From: Mesorhizobium sp. PAMC28654
Lineage (GTDB): Bacteria > Pseudomonadota > Alphaproteobacteria > Rhizobiales > Rhizobiaceae
DNA length: 64,000 bases
Direction: 5' to 3'
NCBI RefSeq assembly: GCF_020616515.1
Contig: NZ_CP085135.1
Coordinates: 2,790,001-2,854,000, forward strand
Position numbers and translations under genes: made by a program. The notes beneath the pieces were generated by a model that was not told where the DNA came from, ran no database searches, and worked only from the letters and a program-made list of their open reading frames with translations. Positions 30,468 to 41,091 of the stretch are shown one piece after another (position 1 is the first letter of the stretch; each line of letters begins with the position of its first letter).

Positions 30468-33400
30468 AGTAAATACGAAGGCCATTTCCAGGGTTTTGGA
30501 AATGGCGCGGCGGAAGCTCCTTGAAACAGGAACGCGAAACCGGCTGATCCACGTCAATCGGGCCAATCAGCGCGCCAATTGCCTGAACGCAATCAATGAG
30601 CGCTCGGACGATATTTTCGCGCTCCTGCGTGTCCAGGGCAAGCGCATGCGCTTCAAGGCGATGGGCAAGGACAAGGTCGAGGAAGGGCAGGAAATGCTGC
30701 TTTCCCTCCCAGGCGATGATCGCGAAGCCGGTTCCGAGCGATATGGCGACAATTTCATCGAGACGCCTCTTGGACCGGAGGCGCTGGCACGGCGTCTCTT
30801 GCGATTGGCGCATGACGCGAAGACAGCGGAAGAGGAACAGGGTCTCAACATCCTTTATCTGGCCATGGGCTTCCTGCGTTGGCGCGAGAGCCCGACATCC
30901 GAGATCCAGCGTGAGGCGCCGCTGGTCCTCCTGCCGGTGGAACTGGTGCGCAACGAGCGCACCTCGACCTTCGATATCTTGTCCCGCGACGATGACATCA
31001 CCACGAACCTGCCCCTGCAGGAGCGGCTGAGGCAGGATTTCGGAATTGTCTTGCCGGATATCGATGAAACTGAAGAATGGAGCCCGTCGGGATATTTCGC
31101 GCTCGTGGCCGAGGCGGTTTCCGCACAATCGGGCTGGTCAATCGATGCCGACGGCATGCAGATCGGCTTCTTCTCCTTCGCCAAGCTACTCATGCACCGT
31201 GATCTCGATCAAGCGAATTGGCCGGATGGCACGCTTGCCGACAACGATTTGCTTGCCGGGCTTCTGGCTGACGGGTTCGAGGCCGATACACCGCTCTTTG
31301 GACCCGAGGACAAGCTCGACGACCACCTCGACCCGGCGCAGATTATCCAGGTAATCGATGCCGATGCCTCTCAGACCAAGGTGATCGAAGAGGTGCGAAG
31401 AGGCGCCAGCCTGGTGGTGCAGGGACCGCCGGGAACCGGCAAGTCGCAAACCATCACCAACATCATCGCGGCAGCGGCCCATGACGGAAAAACAGTGCTT
31501 TTCGTCGCCGAGAAGATGGCCGCGCTTTCGGTTGTGCACGACCGTCTCGTGAAGGCGGGACTGCGCGACATCTGTCTCGAACTGCATTCGCGCACGGCCA
31601 ACAAGAAGGCCCTGGCGCAGGAACTCGGCCGCACGCTCATGGCCAGTGCGCGAGCTTTGCCGGGAGCTGCCGATCCCGCCCGGCTTCGCCTCACCCGCGA
31701 CGAGCTGAACCGGATCACGGCGCTTTTGCACACACCTCTTCCGCCGAGCAACGAAAGCCCCTTCCGCGCAATCTCGGAAATCATTGGCTTCATCGGCCAG
31801 GGGGCAAAGGCACCCTGCATTTCCGAGGAAGGTCTGGGAACGCTGACACGAGAGGCACGCCAGCGAGCGCTGACGGCGATATCCGGGTTCGTCACGGCGC
31901 TCGGGACGGCAGGGCCACCTGAAGCGCATCCATTCCGGGGAACCATGAACCTCGATCTGCAACCTACCGATCTGGTGCGCCTCGGGAACGAACTAGCCGC
32001 GGCGAAGAACGCGATCTCGGACCTATCCAGCGCCTCGGCGGACCTCGCGCACACGCTGCAGCAATCTGAGCCCATCACCCTGACCGAGATCTCCGCACTT
32101 AGCGCGGGGTTAGAGGCGCTTGGATCGGCCCCTGCTGGGGCAGCGGCGTTGGTAGTTGTGCTCTTTCCGAACGCAGGCCAAGCTCGGCAACGCGAAGCGC
32201 TGCAGGCCGGGGCGAACTGGGCGGCGGCTCAAACCGCCGCGGCCGGAAAGTTTGGGCCGCCAGCCTGGAACGCTAGTCTCGGCTCGTTGCGACAGGCGAT
32301 CGCGCGCGGCCAAAACTCTTTCTTTGCGCGACTGTTCGGCCCCTATCGCCGGGCGTCAGGCGAATTAGCGAGCCTCTTATCAGGCTCGCCACCTAAAGCA
32401 CCGGTAGAACGGCTGGCGCTGGTCGACGAATTGGCAGAAGTCCAGAACCGGCGCAAACGCCTGGCCGATGAGGAAGGGTGGTTGCAAGCAGCCCTTGGCG
32501 CGGAATGGCGCGGCGAACGCACACCCTTTGCAACTCTGCTTACCATCAGCGACTGGTTAGCCGAGATCAAGCGTTCCGGGGCCTTTACCGAAGCCGCTCA
32601 TGTCACGGAAGCGCTTGCTGCATTTCCGGATCCGCGCGGGACAGCGCGCGATCTTGAGGCCCGCATTCAGGCCTGCCGTGCTCGTTCGGAGGCGCCGATT
32701 ACCCGCTTGCAACTAGATCTGGTGCAGGCGGAAATCGGTGATGCACTCGAGACGACGTCATTGCCCGAAGTTGCCGCCGCCTTCACGCAGATGGCGGATG
32801 ATACCGGTCGTTACACTGACTGGGCCTCGCTCGCACGCAGTATTGCCACGGCAATCAACGATGGAGCCGGTGGCGTAATCGACGCGGTGGATGCGGGGCA
32901 CATTGGCCCAAATGAGGCTGAACGCGAATTTGCCTATGCTTGTGCCGAGGCACGCTGGAACGCGGCCCGTGCCGCACGACCTCAATTGAACACCCTACCT
33001 CAGCTCGATCGGCATGACCTCGTGCATCTGTTCCGCAAGCTGGAGAAAGATCGCATCGAGGCGGCCAAGACCCTGATCTTGTCACGCCATTTCGAGCAGA
33101 TGCCGCGCGGCACGATGGGAGAGATGGGTATTATCCGCGGCGAGATCGGACGCAAGCGTGGCCACAAGCCTATCCGCTGGGTGATGAAGAATGCGGGTAG
33201 CATGGTGCAACGCATCAAGCCGGTAATGCTGATGAGTCCGATTTCGGTCGCCCAGTTCCTGCCGCCCAACAGTGTGACTGTCGACCTTCTGGTGATTGAT
33301 GAGGCATCCCAGATTCGCCCCGAAGATGCCTTGGGCGTCGTCGCCCGTGCCCGTCAGATCGTGGTGGTGGGTGACCAGAAGCAACTACCTCCGACTTCGT

Positions 33401-35163
33401 TCTTTGACCGTCTGGTCGACGATGTTGAAGATATTGAAGACGAGGACGAGGATACGCCGCTTGGCGCCACCGCAGCTGACATGGAAAGCATCTTATCGCT
33501 GTGTGAGGCACGCGGCCTCCGTTCGCGAATGTTGGAATGGCACTATCGCTCGCGCGATCCGTCGTTGATTCGGGTGTCGAATGCCGAATTCTACGGCGAT
33601 AAACTTGTTCTGCCACCGTCACCGCTGCAACTCGACGACGACTACGGATTGAAGTTCCGACGCGTTCCAGGCGTATACGCACGCGGCGGTAGCGGGCTTG
33701 GTCGCCAGGGCACCAATCGGATCGAGGCACAAGCCGTTGTGCGAGGGATGGCGGAACACGCCCGAGCATGGCCAGACCTTTCTCTAGGAGTCGTCGCCTT
33801 CTCAAAGGCGCAGGCCGACATGCTGACTGAGCTGCTCGAACTCGAGCGCCGTCACGATCCTGTGCTGGATGGTTTCCTGCGCGAGGGACGACATGAAGAT
33901 GTGTTCGTTAAGAACATCGAAAACGTGCAGGGTGACGAGCGTGACGTCATCCTGATCTCGGTGGGCTATGGACCGCAAGAGCCCAACGGGCCGCTCGCTT
34001 CGATGTCTTTCGGACCCGTGAATGGCGAAGGTGGCGAACGGCGATTAAACGTCCTCTTCTCCCGTGCGAGAGTTCGCTGCGAGGTCTTCGCTTCCTTCGA
34101 CCCAGGCCATATCGACCCGACACGCAGCAAACGTGAAGGTCCGCGGGTTCTGAAACGCTTCCTTGACTTTGCCAAGACCGGAATCATGGAGGAGCGCGTG
34201 GCCAGCGCCCTCGATGCCGACAGCCCGTTCGAGGAAGATGTAGCCGCGGCAATCCGCTCACTCGGCTATCTGGCTGATCCACAGGTCGGGACGGCTGGGT
34301 TCCGGATCGACCTTGGCGTGCGTCATCCCGATCGTCCGGGGCAGTATCTGTTGGCGGTGGAATGCGATGGTGCCGCCTACCATGCAGCCCTGTGGGCGCG
34401 TGAACGTGATCGTTTGCGACAGGATGTCCTGGAGAACCTCGGTTGGGGTTTCCATCGCATCTGGAGCACCGACTGGTTCCATCATCGTGCCCGCGAGATT
34501 CAACGGCTGTCCGCAGCACTTGACCAGGCGAGGCTGACGGTTGAGGACGGTATTCGCGTGCGTGGTGCAAATCACGGGGCTTTCCGGCCAGATCCTATGG
34601 AGCAGGGCATTGCGGAGGAATCGGTCGAAATCGACCACCTTACCTTGACGGCTCCGGCCTATGTCCGCGCCGAGCTTTCCGTGCGGTCCAGCCTTGAGCC
34701 GCATGAGGCCCCCGTTGCCCAGCTTGCCGACCTCGTTGTGAAAATCGTCGGAATCGAAGGGCCGATCCACATCGACGAGGTGGCGCGGCGCATAACTTCT
34801 GCTTTCGGCAAATCGCGGGCAGGCAATCGTATCGTCGAAGCGGCCGCGCGCGCCGCGCGTCTCGCCACGCAAAGAGACCACGCGCTGAGATGGATGGGAT
34901 CATTCCTTTTAACAGCTGAACAAGCCCAAAACCCACCGATCCGGGACCGCTGTGCCGAAATCGGCAGTCTGCTTAAGGCTGCCTATCTTCCACCCATGGA
35001 AATAGCCGCCGCAGCTCAGCGCGTTCGTTCGGAAAGTGGTGGCATGCCACCTGAGGACTTGACCCGCGCCGTTGCGCGCCTTCTGGGATTTCAGCGGGTT
35101 GGTAATGATTTAGCAGAAGTGATCAACAGTGCTTTGATGACAGAATCGAGCGCTTTGATGTGA
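30460..35163 (+). CDS. DUF4011 / SF1 helicase / Vsr-type nuclease / DUF3320 protein (Hhe-like defence protein)
   Basis: About 1,568 aa from ATG 30460 (GTG 30400 would add 20). Domain order: DUF4011 at the N-terminus (RRKLLETGTRNRLIHVN), helicase motif I VVQGPPGTGKSQTITN (about 320), a long helical insertion, motif II LLVIDEASQIRPEDALG and III VVVGDQKQLPP (about 950), motif V/VI ENVQGDERDVILISVG and RRLNVLFSRARVRCEV (about 1150-1205), a Vsr/DUF559-like nuclease (AGFRIDLGVRHPDRPG ... LAVECDGAAYH, about 1280-1310), and a C-terminal DUF3320. This architecture is reported for an anti-phage protein named Hhe. It looks complete and is divergent from the type I operon. Confidence 0.85.
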   Translation: MLEVNTKAISRVLEMARRKLLETGTRNRLIHVNRANQRANCLNAINERSDDIFALLRVQGKRMRFKAMGKDKVEEGQEMLLSLPGDDREAGSERYGDNFIETPLGPEALARRLLRLAHDAKTAEEEQGLNILYLAMGFLRWRESPTSEIQREAPLVLLPVELVRNERTSTFDILSRDDDITTNLPLQERLRQDFGIVLPDIDETEEWSPSGYFALVAEAVSAQSGWSIDADGMQIGFFSFAKLLMHRDLDQANWPDGTLADNDLLAGLLADGFEADTPLFGPEDKLDDHLDPAQIIQVIDADASQTKVIEEVRRGASLVVQGPPGTGKSQTITNIIAAAAHDGKTVLFVAEKMAALSVVHDRLVKAGLRDICLELHSRTANKKALAQELGRTLMASARALPGAADPARLRLTRDELNRITALLHTPLPPSNESPFRAISEIIGFIGQGAKAPCISEEGLGTLTREARQRALTAISGFVTALGTAGPPEAHPFRGTMNLDLQPTDLVRLGNELAAAKNAISDLSSASADLAHTLQQSEPITLTEISALSAGLEALGSAPAGAAALVVVLFPNAGQARQREALQAGANWAAAQTAAAGKFGPPAWNASLGSLRQAIARGQNSFFARLFGPYRRASGELASLLSGSPPKAPVERLALVDELAEVQNRRKRLADEEGWLQAALGAEWRGERTPFATLLTISDWLAEIKRSGAFTEAAHVTEALAAFPDPRGTARDLEARIQACRARSEAPITRLQLDLVQAEIGDALETTSLPEVAAAFTQMADDTGRYTDWASLARSIATAINDGAGGVIDAVDAGHIGPNEAEREFAYACAEARWNAARAARPQLNTLPQLDRHDLVHLFRKLEKDRIEAAKTLILSRHFEQMPRGTMGEMGIIRGEIGRKRGHKPIRWVMKNAGSMVQRIKPVMLMSPISVAQFLPPNSVTVDLLVIDEASQIRPEDALGVVARARQIVVVGDQKQLPPTSFFDRLVDDVEDIEDEDEDTPLGATAADMESILSLCEARGLRSRMLEWHYRSRDPSLIRVSNAEFYGDKLVLPPSPLQLDDDYGLKFRRVPGVYARGGSGLGRQGTNRIEAQAVVRGMAEHARAWPDLSLGVVAFSKAQADMLTELLELERRHDPVLDGFLREGRHEDVFVKNIENVQGDERDVILISVGYGPQEPNGPLASMSFGPVNGEGGERRLNVLFSRARVRCEVFASFDPGHIDPTRSKREGPRVLKRFLDFAKTGIMEERVASALDADSPFEEDVAAAIRSLGYLADPQVGTAGFRIDLGVRHPDRPGQYLLAVECDGAAYHAALWARERDRLRQDVLENLGWGFHRIWSTDWFHHRAREIQRLSAALDQARLTVEDGIRVRGANHGAFRPDPMEQGIAEESVEIDHLTLTAPAYVRAELSVRSSLEPHEAPVAQLADLVVKIVGIEGPIHIDEVARRITSAFGKSRAGNRIVEAAARAARLATQRDHALRWMGSFLLTAEQAQNPPIRDRCAEIGSLLKAAYLPPMEIAAAAQRVRSESGGMPPEDLTRAVARLLGFQRVGNDLAEVINSALMTESSALM

Positions 35164-35998
35164 AACATCTACGTCACTAATCCATTATAGCGGCCATCAC
35201 GGAATGACTATTCCACAGACGTTAATGGCCTTTGAGGAAATTCCGACCACGAACGGCCGCACACCAGCAGCTCCATATGTTCGGCTCCCGCGCCACGTCC
35301 ATGACGATGATAGGATATAGTTTCTGTCGTTCGGGCCATGTCGTCGGGTTGGCTGTTTTCGCCTTAGGCTCTCTCTCCTGGTCCGGTGCCCAAAGCCCTA
35401 GCTGAGGCGCCGGCGACGCAGTTCAGATAGTCGCGGATCGGCACGCGTCTCCGGCGCCTCTGAGAGGACATCGAGTATGTCCTCGACCTTATAGGGCCAC
35501 TGGGTCGCGTCTTCGGCGAGAATAGCCCACAGCAGATCGAGCATCGCCGTCGGATAGATCGTAGCAGGGTGGTTCCCTGCTCCCTCTCCTAGCATGAACC
35601 CGCGCAGCATACTGCCGCGCACGGGGACGAGCCGGGGCAGGATCGCTTCGACGACCTGCGGGAAGAGGTCGCCGCTCGCCAAAGCAAGGTCGACTAGGCG
35701 TGCCGACATCTTTGGCGTGCGGACGGCGCGATGGTTTGGCCAAACATCTTTCAGGAAAGGGACGAGGAGGACGCGCCACTTTCCCTCAGCATCGGCAGAC
35801 CACTGTTCGATGTGCCAGAGGATCTGGCCGCGCAGGTCGTCGTCGCTCTCCACCAGAATGTCGCGTAACTCGACGCTGGTGAGGAGTTGCTCGGGCGGAT
35901 TGGTATCGGGATCGCCGCCCCAACCGGCGAGCAGAAAACCGCCAATTGGACTTGCCCCGAAAAAGTGGAGAGTTTCCTTCTGATGAAAGGCGACCTCG

Positions 35999-36292
35999 AT
36001 GACGAAACAGAGACAGTTTACGGATGCGTTCAAGGCGGAGGCGGTTGGCCTTGTGCGAACGAGCGGTCGGACGAAGCGGCAGATCGCGGAGGATCTTGGT
36101 GTTGGTTTCTCGACGCTGACGCGATGGATGGGTCGGCAGCTGGATCGTGAGATGGGCGATCCTGGGCGTCCGCCTGATGCTGATGTCGCCGCTGAATTGA
36201 AACGGCTGCGGCGGGAGAATGAAATCCTTCGGCAGGAGCGGGATATCTTGAAACGGGCGACGGCTTTTTTCGTCAAGGAGGGAAGTCGGTGA
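35999..36292 (+). CDS. IS3-family transposase OrfA
   Basis: 97-aa HTH protein (FKAEAVGLVRTSGRTKRQIA) with a C-terminal zipper (LKRLRRENEILRQERDILKR). Ends in a GTGA overlap with orfB. Intact. Confidence 0.93.
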   Translation: MTKQRQFTDAFKAEAVGLVRTSGRTKRQIAEDLGVGFSTLTRWMGRQLDREMGDPGRPPDADVAAELKRLRRENEILRQERDILKRATAFFVKEGSR

Positions 36293-37149
36293 GGTTCGCG
36301 CTCATCGACCAGGCGAAGAAGGATTTCCCTGTGGACCGTTTGTGCGCGACGCTGGGTGTCAGCCCGAGCGGCTACTTTGCCTGGGGGCGCCGGCCGGCGT
36401 GCCGCCGGCAGCGCGACGACATGATAATGCTGGCGCATGTGCGATCGTCGTTCGCGCTGTCGAACGGAACCTATGGTAGCCCGCGCATGACGCGGGAACT
36501 GCAAGACAATGGCTTTGCCATTGGCCGGCGACGAACGGCGCGTCTGATGCGGGAGAATGGCCTCCAGGCAAGACAGAAGCGGCGGTTCAAGCGCACGACG
36601 GACAGCGAACACGCCTTTCCGGTTGCCCCCAATGTCATCGACCAGGATTTTGCCGCCACTGGTCCCAACCAGAAATGGGGTGCCGACATCTCCTACATCT
36701 GGACGCGGGAGGGCTGGTTGTACCTTGCTGTCGTCATCGATCTGTTTGCCCGCAAGGTCGTTGGCTGGGCTGCTGGCAACCGGCTACACCGCAGCCTGGC
36801 TCTGGCAGCGCTCAACAAGGCGTTCGTCATGCGGCAGCCGGAACCCGGCCTCATTCACCACTCCGACCGCGGCAGCCAATATTGTTCTATCGACTACCAA
36901 GCCGAATTGCGTGCCGCCGGCGTCATCATCTCAATGTCAGGCAAGGGCAATTGCTTTGATAACGCCATGGTCGAAACATTCTTCAAGACGCTGAAAACTG
37001 AACTGATCTGGCGCACCTCTTTCCTTACCCGCGCCGATGCCCAAGCCGCCATTGCCCGATATATCGACGGCTTCTACAATCCCATCCGGCGGCATTCCGC
37101 GCTCGACTACATCAGCCCGATGCAGTTCGAGCGAAACGCCGCCGAATGA
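36289..37149 (+). CDS. IS3-family transposase OrfB
   Basis: 286-aa DDE transposase starting with GTG 36289. HTH_21 region (SNGTYGSPRMTRELQDNG), catalytic Asp in KWGADISYIW, Asp in IHHSDRGSQY and Glu in CFDNAMVETFFKTLK, then NPIRRHSALDY. Intact, so the element may still move. Confidence 0.94.
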   Translation: MRFALIDQAKKDFPVDRLCATLGVSPSGYFAWGRRPACRRQRDDMIMLAHVRSSFALSNGTYGSPRMTRELQDNGFAIGRRRTARLMRENGLQARQKRRFKRTTDSEHAFPVAPNVIDQDFAATGPNQKWGADISYIWTREGWLYLAVVIDLFARKVVGWAAGNRLHRSLALAALNKAFVMRQPEPGLIHHSDRGSQYCSIDYQAELRAAGVIISMSGKGNCFDNAMVETFFKTLKTELIWRTSFLTRADAQAAIARYIDGFYNPIRRHSALDYISPMQFERNAAE

Positions 37150-40100
37150 GCAACCCGCTCTCCACTTTACCGAAGCAAGTCCAAATAACAGTGGCCTCGG
37201 CGCGTCGCCGCATCGGCGACATCGCTCGCGCCAGCAAACCGGGCTTGAGCAGCTCATATAGCGGTCGGCTCGGTGCTCGCGCCGCCCATAGGATGCCGTC
37301 CCACAGCGCATCGCCATCGTCATCTTCGTTCGTGGCGATCGCCAGGAGATGCTGCTCGGTCCATTGCGGCGCAATGGCATAGAGCCAATTGATCTGGAAC
37401 CCGAGCATCACCAGCGCATGCCGGCGCATATCGCCGGACAGCTTCAGCAATTGCTCCTGCTTGGTCGTCCATGCGGCGGGGAATTCTCCACCGAGATCGC
37501 GTTCCTTGGCTGCCGGGTCTTTCATCAAGAGCTGGGCGAGCTTACCGACCGGGGCGTTGAGCGCGTCATTCGCCCAGCTACTGTCGACGCGGTGCTTACG
37601 GTTCTCCTCGCGGACTGGCAGGGCCACGAGGAGCGGCTCCCATATACAGTCGAGTAGCGGGGCGAGTTCGCCATAAACCCGTTCGCTGAGACCTTGCAGC
37701 CACTCCGACACGGGATAGGCGATGGAGCTAAGCGCCTCGGGCGACAGAGAAGTGAGCCGTGCGGCGATCGAGCGCACGAGACGCGGCCGGTCGGTCTTGC
37801 GGTTCTCGGCATAGAGGAATGCCGACCAGAACGAGACCGGTATTTCACCCTTGCGCGCCGCCTGGCCGAGGGCGGCAAGCGCGCGCGCGGGCTTTGCTTC
37901 CGAGAGACCATTGAAAGGCCGACGCTCGACGGGATCGAAGAAATCCGATTGGTCGGCCTGGCGCGCTCGCTCGAGGAGATCGCCGATCGGCCCGTGCTCC
38001 AGCGTGCTCGGATCGGCGTCTGTGTCGACGCTGCGGACTACCGGTGCATTGGAATTCACGGCCTCTTGGCCCGAGCGCTCGGACCAGCCGTCAGCTACCC
38101 GGCGGAGAGCCGCGATCTCGGTATCGAAATCAAACGAAAAGGCCACACCCTGGCTTGCCAGCCAATGCAGGCGGTCGAGGCGATGATGGGCTTCAGCGCG
38201 CGCCTTGCCACCGCGCGTGCTATCTGACCAAGGAAAGGCCGTCGTGCGCAGTCGGCCCTCGAAGCGCACGCGATCGGGCTCCGAAAAGTTATTCCAGCGA
38301 TCGCGGATCGCGAAGAGCAGATCGCGTTGTTGCTCCGATCCCCAGAAGATGTCGTCGGGAAACCCCAAGAGCATGTCCGCTGCTTCGGCCGGCGGCGTGA
38401 TCTGCAACCCGGCCGCCCAGATGCGCAGCCTCCCGAAAATATAGTGATCCTGTTCAGGCCACCGCGCGATCTCCGCCCGCGCCGCTGCCGGCGCAACCTC
38501 GACCAGACGGCCCATCAACTGCTGGAACAGCGCGATCGGGCCGGTCACCCCGTAACTGTCATAGGCGATCGGCGCGCCACCATCGTCTGGACGCGTCGAG
38601 TGCATGTAAATATGGTCGCTGCCAGAGATTTCTGCCTCGAGTGAACGAGCAAGGTCGAGGTTCTCGCGGAAACTACTGACGGCGTAGGCCAAGCTCTGAT
38701 TGGGGATGTTGAGCAACTGATAAGGGCGTGGATATTCGACGTCGAACGAAAGGAAAGGATTGGGACGATTGGTGTCCAACCATGAAAGAGGATGGCGGCC
38801 GGCGAACTTACGCCTGACTTTGAGCTGCGGCCGGAACAGGTCAGCATAATCTCGCACTCGCGCCTCGGACCAGCCTTCACGCTGAACCCTATGGGTGAGA
38901 TCGAAATAGCCCTGATTGGGGTCGACTCGGCGGTCAGACCAACTCTCGATCAGGAAGCGCCAGCCCCGTCGAACGTCATCGGGCCAGGGGTCGGGCTCCT
39001 GCCGGAGCCGGGCTTGAATCATATCGACAATGTGCGGGTGAAGTGGCCCGCGCCCGGCCGCCCACCAGAGCGCGATCGGTTGATGCGCAACGCGCTGGAA
39101 CCAGATGCCGAGATGATTGAGTCTTGTGCTGAGCGCGCCGCTAGCCGGTGCGCGCTCGCCGCTGAAATCGCCGAAGCTTGAATTCTGTATGTCGTCTTGA
39201 TCGTATCGCGTCTGCACAAAAGCGTCCCAGGAGCGATCCGGGATAGCGCGGTCGCGTAGCACGTCATCATCACCCTCGTCGGGCTGCGGCGGCGTGTCGA
39301 AATCAAGCGAGAGGCTGGCATAGGGATCGATGCGCTCGGTCGACTCGCCATAGGGGTCGGCGAGGCCGGGCTTGTCGAAGCGTTGCTGTGGATCGAGCAC
39401 GAGCAGCCACGAAGCGGGCAGCGGCGTGTCAGCGATGCTGATACGCCGGGCGCCTTCGCGCGTCGAAAGGACGTGAGCGATCTGCCCTCGAACATGCGGA
39501 TCAAGTGCTGCGGGGCCGGCGGCGGCGGCCGCAAGCAGATTGGCATACCAGCTCTCTACATCGCGTGCGCGCTCGGCCCATGCGGCGAGGGTGTCCCAGA
39601 GCGGATCGAAACTCTTGCTGTTGTCGAACGGGATCGCGCGGACACCGCGATGCTCCCAGAGCGCCGCGTCATCGATGTTGCTACCCGGCTGAAATGCGAA
39701 TAGCCGACTGCGATTGCCGGCGTGCAGGTTGAGTGCCTCGAGCAAATACTGGACGGGCGGATCGTCGGCGGCATAGCCGACGAAGACGATCTGGAAACGT
39801 GCAAGCAGCGACTGCATGAACCGCGTCGCCCAGCCATCGGACAAATAGGCGCGACCGAAATCTGCGCTCGAGACGATAAACTCCTCGTCACTCGGCCCGG
39901 TGTAGTCGGCATTGACGCGGCCGTGGAGATGAATGATCCCCTCGAAGGACGCGCTGCGCGGATTAGGCAGCATCGGCGGCCCCGAGCAGGCGATCCCATC
40001 GACGGATTGCTCGAACAGCCGGTCGAAATTGGTCGTGACTAACCGCACTGTGCCATCCCTTCCGCGGGACAGGTCTATCAAGGTGCGGTGGGCGCTCAGG

Positions 40101-40651
40101 TCGGCGCCATCAGCAGGACGTATCGCGCGCGCGACCGCCGCCTGGACGTCCTTCTGCTCGAACTCACGTTCGAGCAAGCTGAAGATGCGGTCGGTAGCAA
40201 CAAGCCCTCCGACGCCATCCATTGGGCCGATTTCGCGAATGCGCTGAAATAGCTTACGGGCGAGACTCTTCTCGCCGGCGCCGAGCAGGTCGATCACATC
40301 GCCGCCGAGTTTGAGAAAATCAGGTAGACCGGCGCGATGTCGAGATACGCCAGCTCCGCAAAAGAAAATAACGTCGCCCGCGTCGCGCGCTATCAGCAGA
40401 TCATCTGGGATCGAAGGACCGTTGGAAAGAAATCGCATGGCCCTAACTATCTCGCAGCGGTAGGATTTCCATACACGGAATGGTTCAGGTTACCATCGAA
40501 AATGCTACCGGCAGACCCTGAGAACGCTCGGCCGGGGTGCCAGCCGCGCTGGTCGGCTCTGGACGAAGCAGTGCTTCATCACGCGGTCGCGTAGACGTCG
40601 GGGTCGGCTGGCATGACGACGTTGCAACCAGCCAATAGACACTTGCGTAGC

Positions 40652-41005
40652 TCAGACATCTCCCTGCCGATGCACCAATCGGAGCTTCAGCGCAGGTCTT
40701 TTCCAAGCTCGAAGAACCTCCTCAACGTGCGGCGCAATGAAAGTCCGCGCCTCCTCGCGAGTCATCATCTTGGATCGGAGCAGATCGTCGTAGTCGGTAA
40801 AAGAATGCCGGATATGTTTCTGCAATTCGATGCCGATTGCAGCACCCAGTTTCAGGCCTTTCCAATCTCTGGCGCTCACCCGTGCAGTTATCGTGAGACA
40901 CGTCTTCTTAGGACAACCTGGATGATGGATACGCATGTGTTGCATCACAACATCGACCGAAAAAGTCCTAGAGGAACTCGGTTTGGGCTGGTCGTCACCT
41001 GACAT
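40652..41005 (-). CDS. DUF2293-like small protein
   Basis: 117 aa from ATG 41005. The C-terminal part (IELQKHIRHSFTDYDDLLR, then EARTFIAPHVEEVLRAWK) matches the pattern of DUF2293 (x-x-H-I-R-H-x-x-T-D-Y-D-x-L-L, then V-L-x-x-W). Unknown function. It is on the same strand as the SIR2 gene, 213 nt upstream, with no evidence of an operon. An IS3 element lies just upstream of its start. Confidence 0.6.
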   Translation of the reverse strand: MSGDDQPKPSSSRTFSVDVVMQHMRIHHPGCPKKTCLTITARVSARDWKGLKLGAAIGIELQKHIRHSFTDYDDLLRSKMMTREEARTFIAPHVEEVLRAWKRPALKLRLVHRQGDV

Positions 41006-41091
41006 TATCAATGAACCACAAATTCTTCGGCTAGAGGGAGGAGGAATGGGGAAACGAGGTGTGGCCTGCTGCCGGTTCAGTGGACAGGCAC

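Larger units (their letters stand above)
35947..37183 (+). mobile_element. IS3-family element inserted in the SIR2 gene
   Basis: Ends TGGACTTGCCCCGA (35947) and inverted TGGACTTGCTTCGG (ending 37183), with AAAGTGGAGAG further in on both. 1,237 bp. The 3-bp repeat AAT at 35944-35946 and 37184-37186 is a target-site duplication typical of IS3 elements. Confidence 0.92.
35398..40438 (-). pseudogene. Large SIR2-domain defence protein, interrupted by an IS3 element
   Basis: Start ATG 40438. The N-terminal SIR2 NAD-hydrolase domain shows FFCGAGVSRHRAGLP (about 27-41), VTTNFDRLFEQ, IIHLHGRVN (catalytic His) and FVGYAADDPPVQYLLEAL. A long C-terminal region of about 950 residues follows, of the kind found in defence-associated sirtuins (possibly DUF4020). 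The IS at 35947-37183 separates codons 1-1085 from the last 182 codons, which end at the stop 35398. With the IS and one AAT copy removed, the frame is continuous: 1,267 codons, 1,266 aa. Interrupted, the protein would lose its C-terminus and gain about 24 IS-encoded residues. Abi-type NAD depletion is the expected function of the family. Confidence 0.85.

Noticed and set aside
35398..36612. A 404-aa open frame on the minus strand
   Set aside because: It is chimeric: the first part is antisense to the IS3 orfA/orfB and only the last 182 codons are the true C-terminus of the SIR2 gene.
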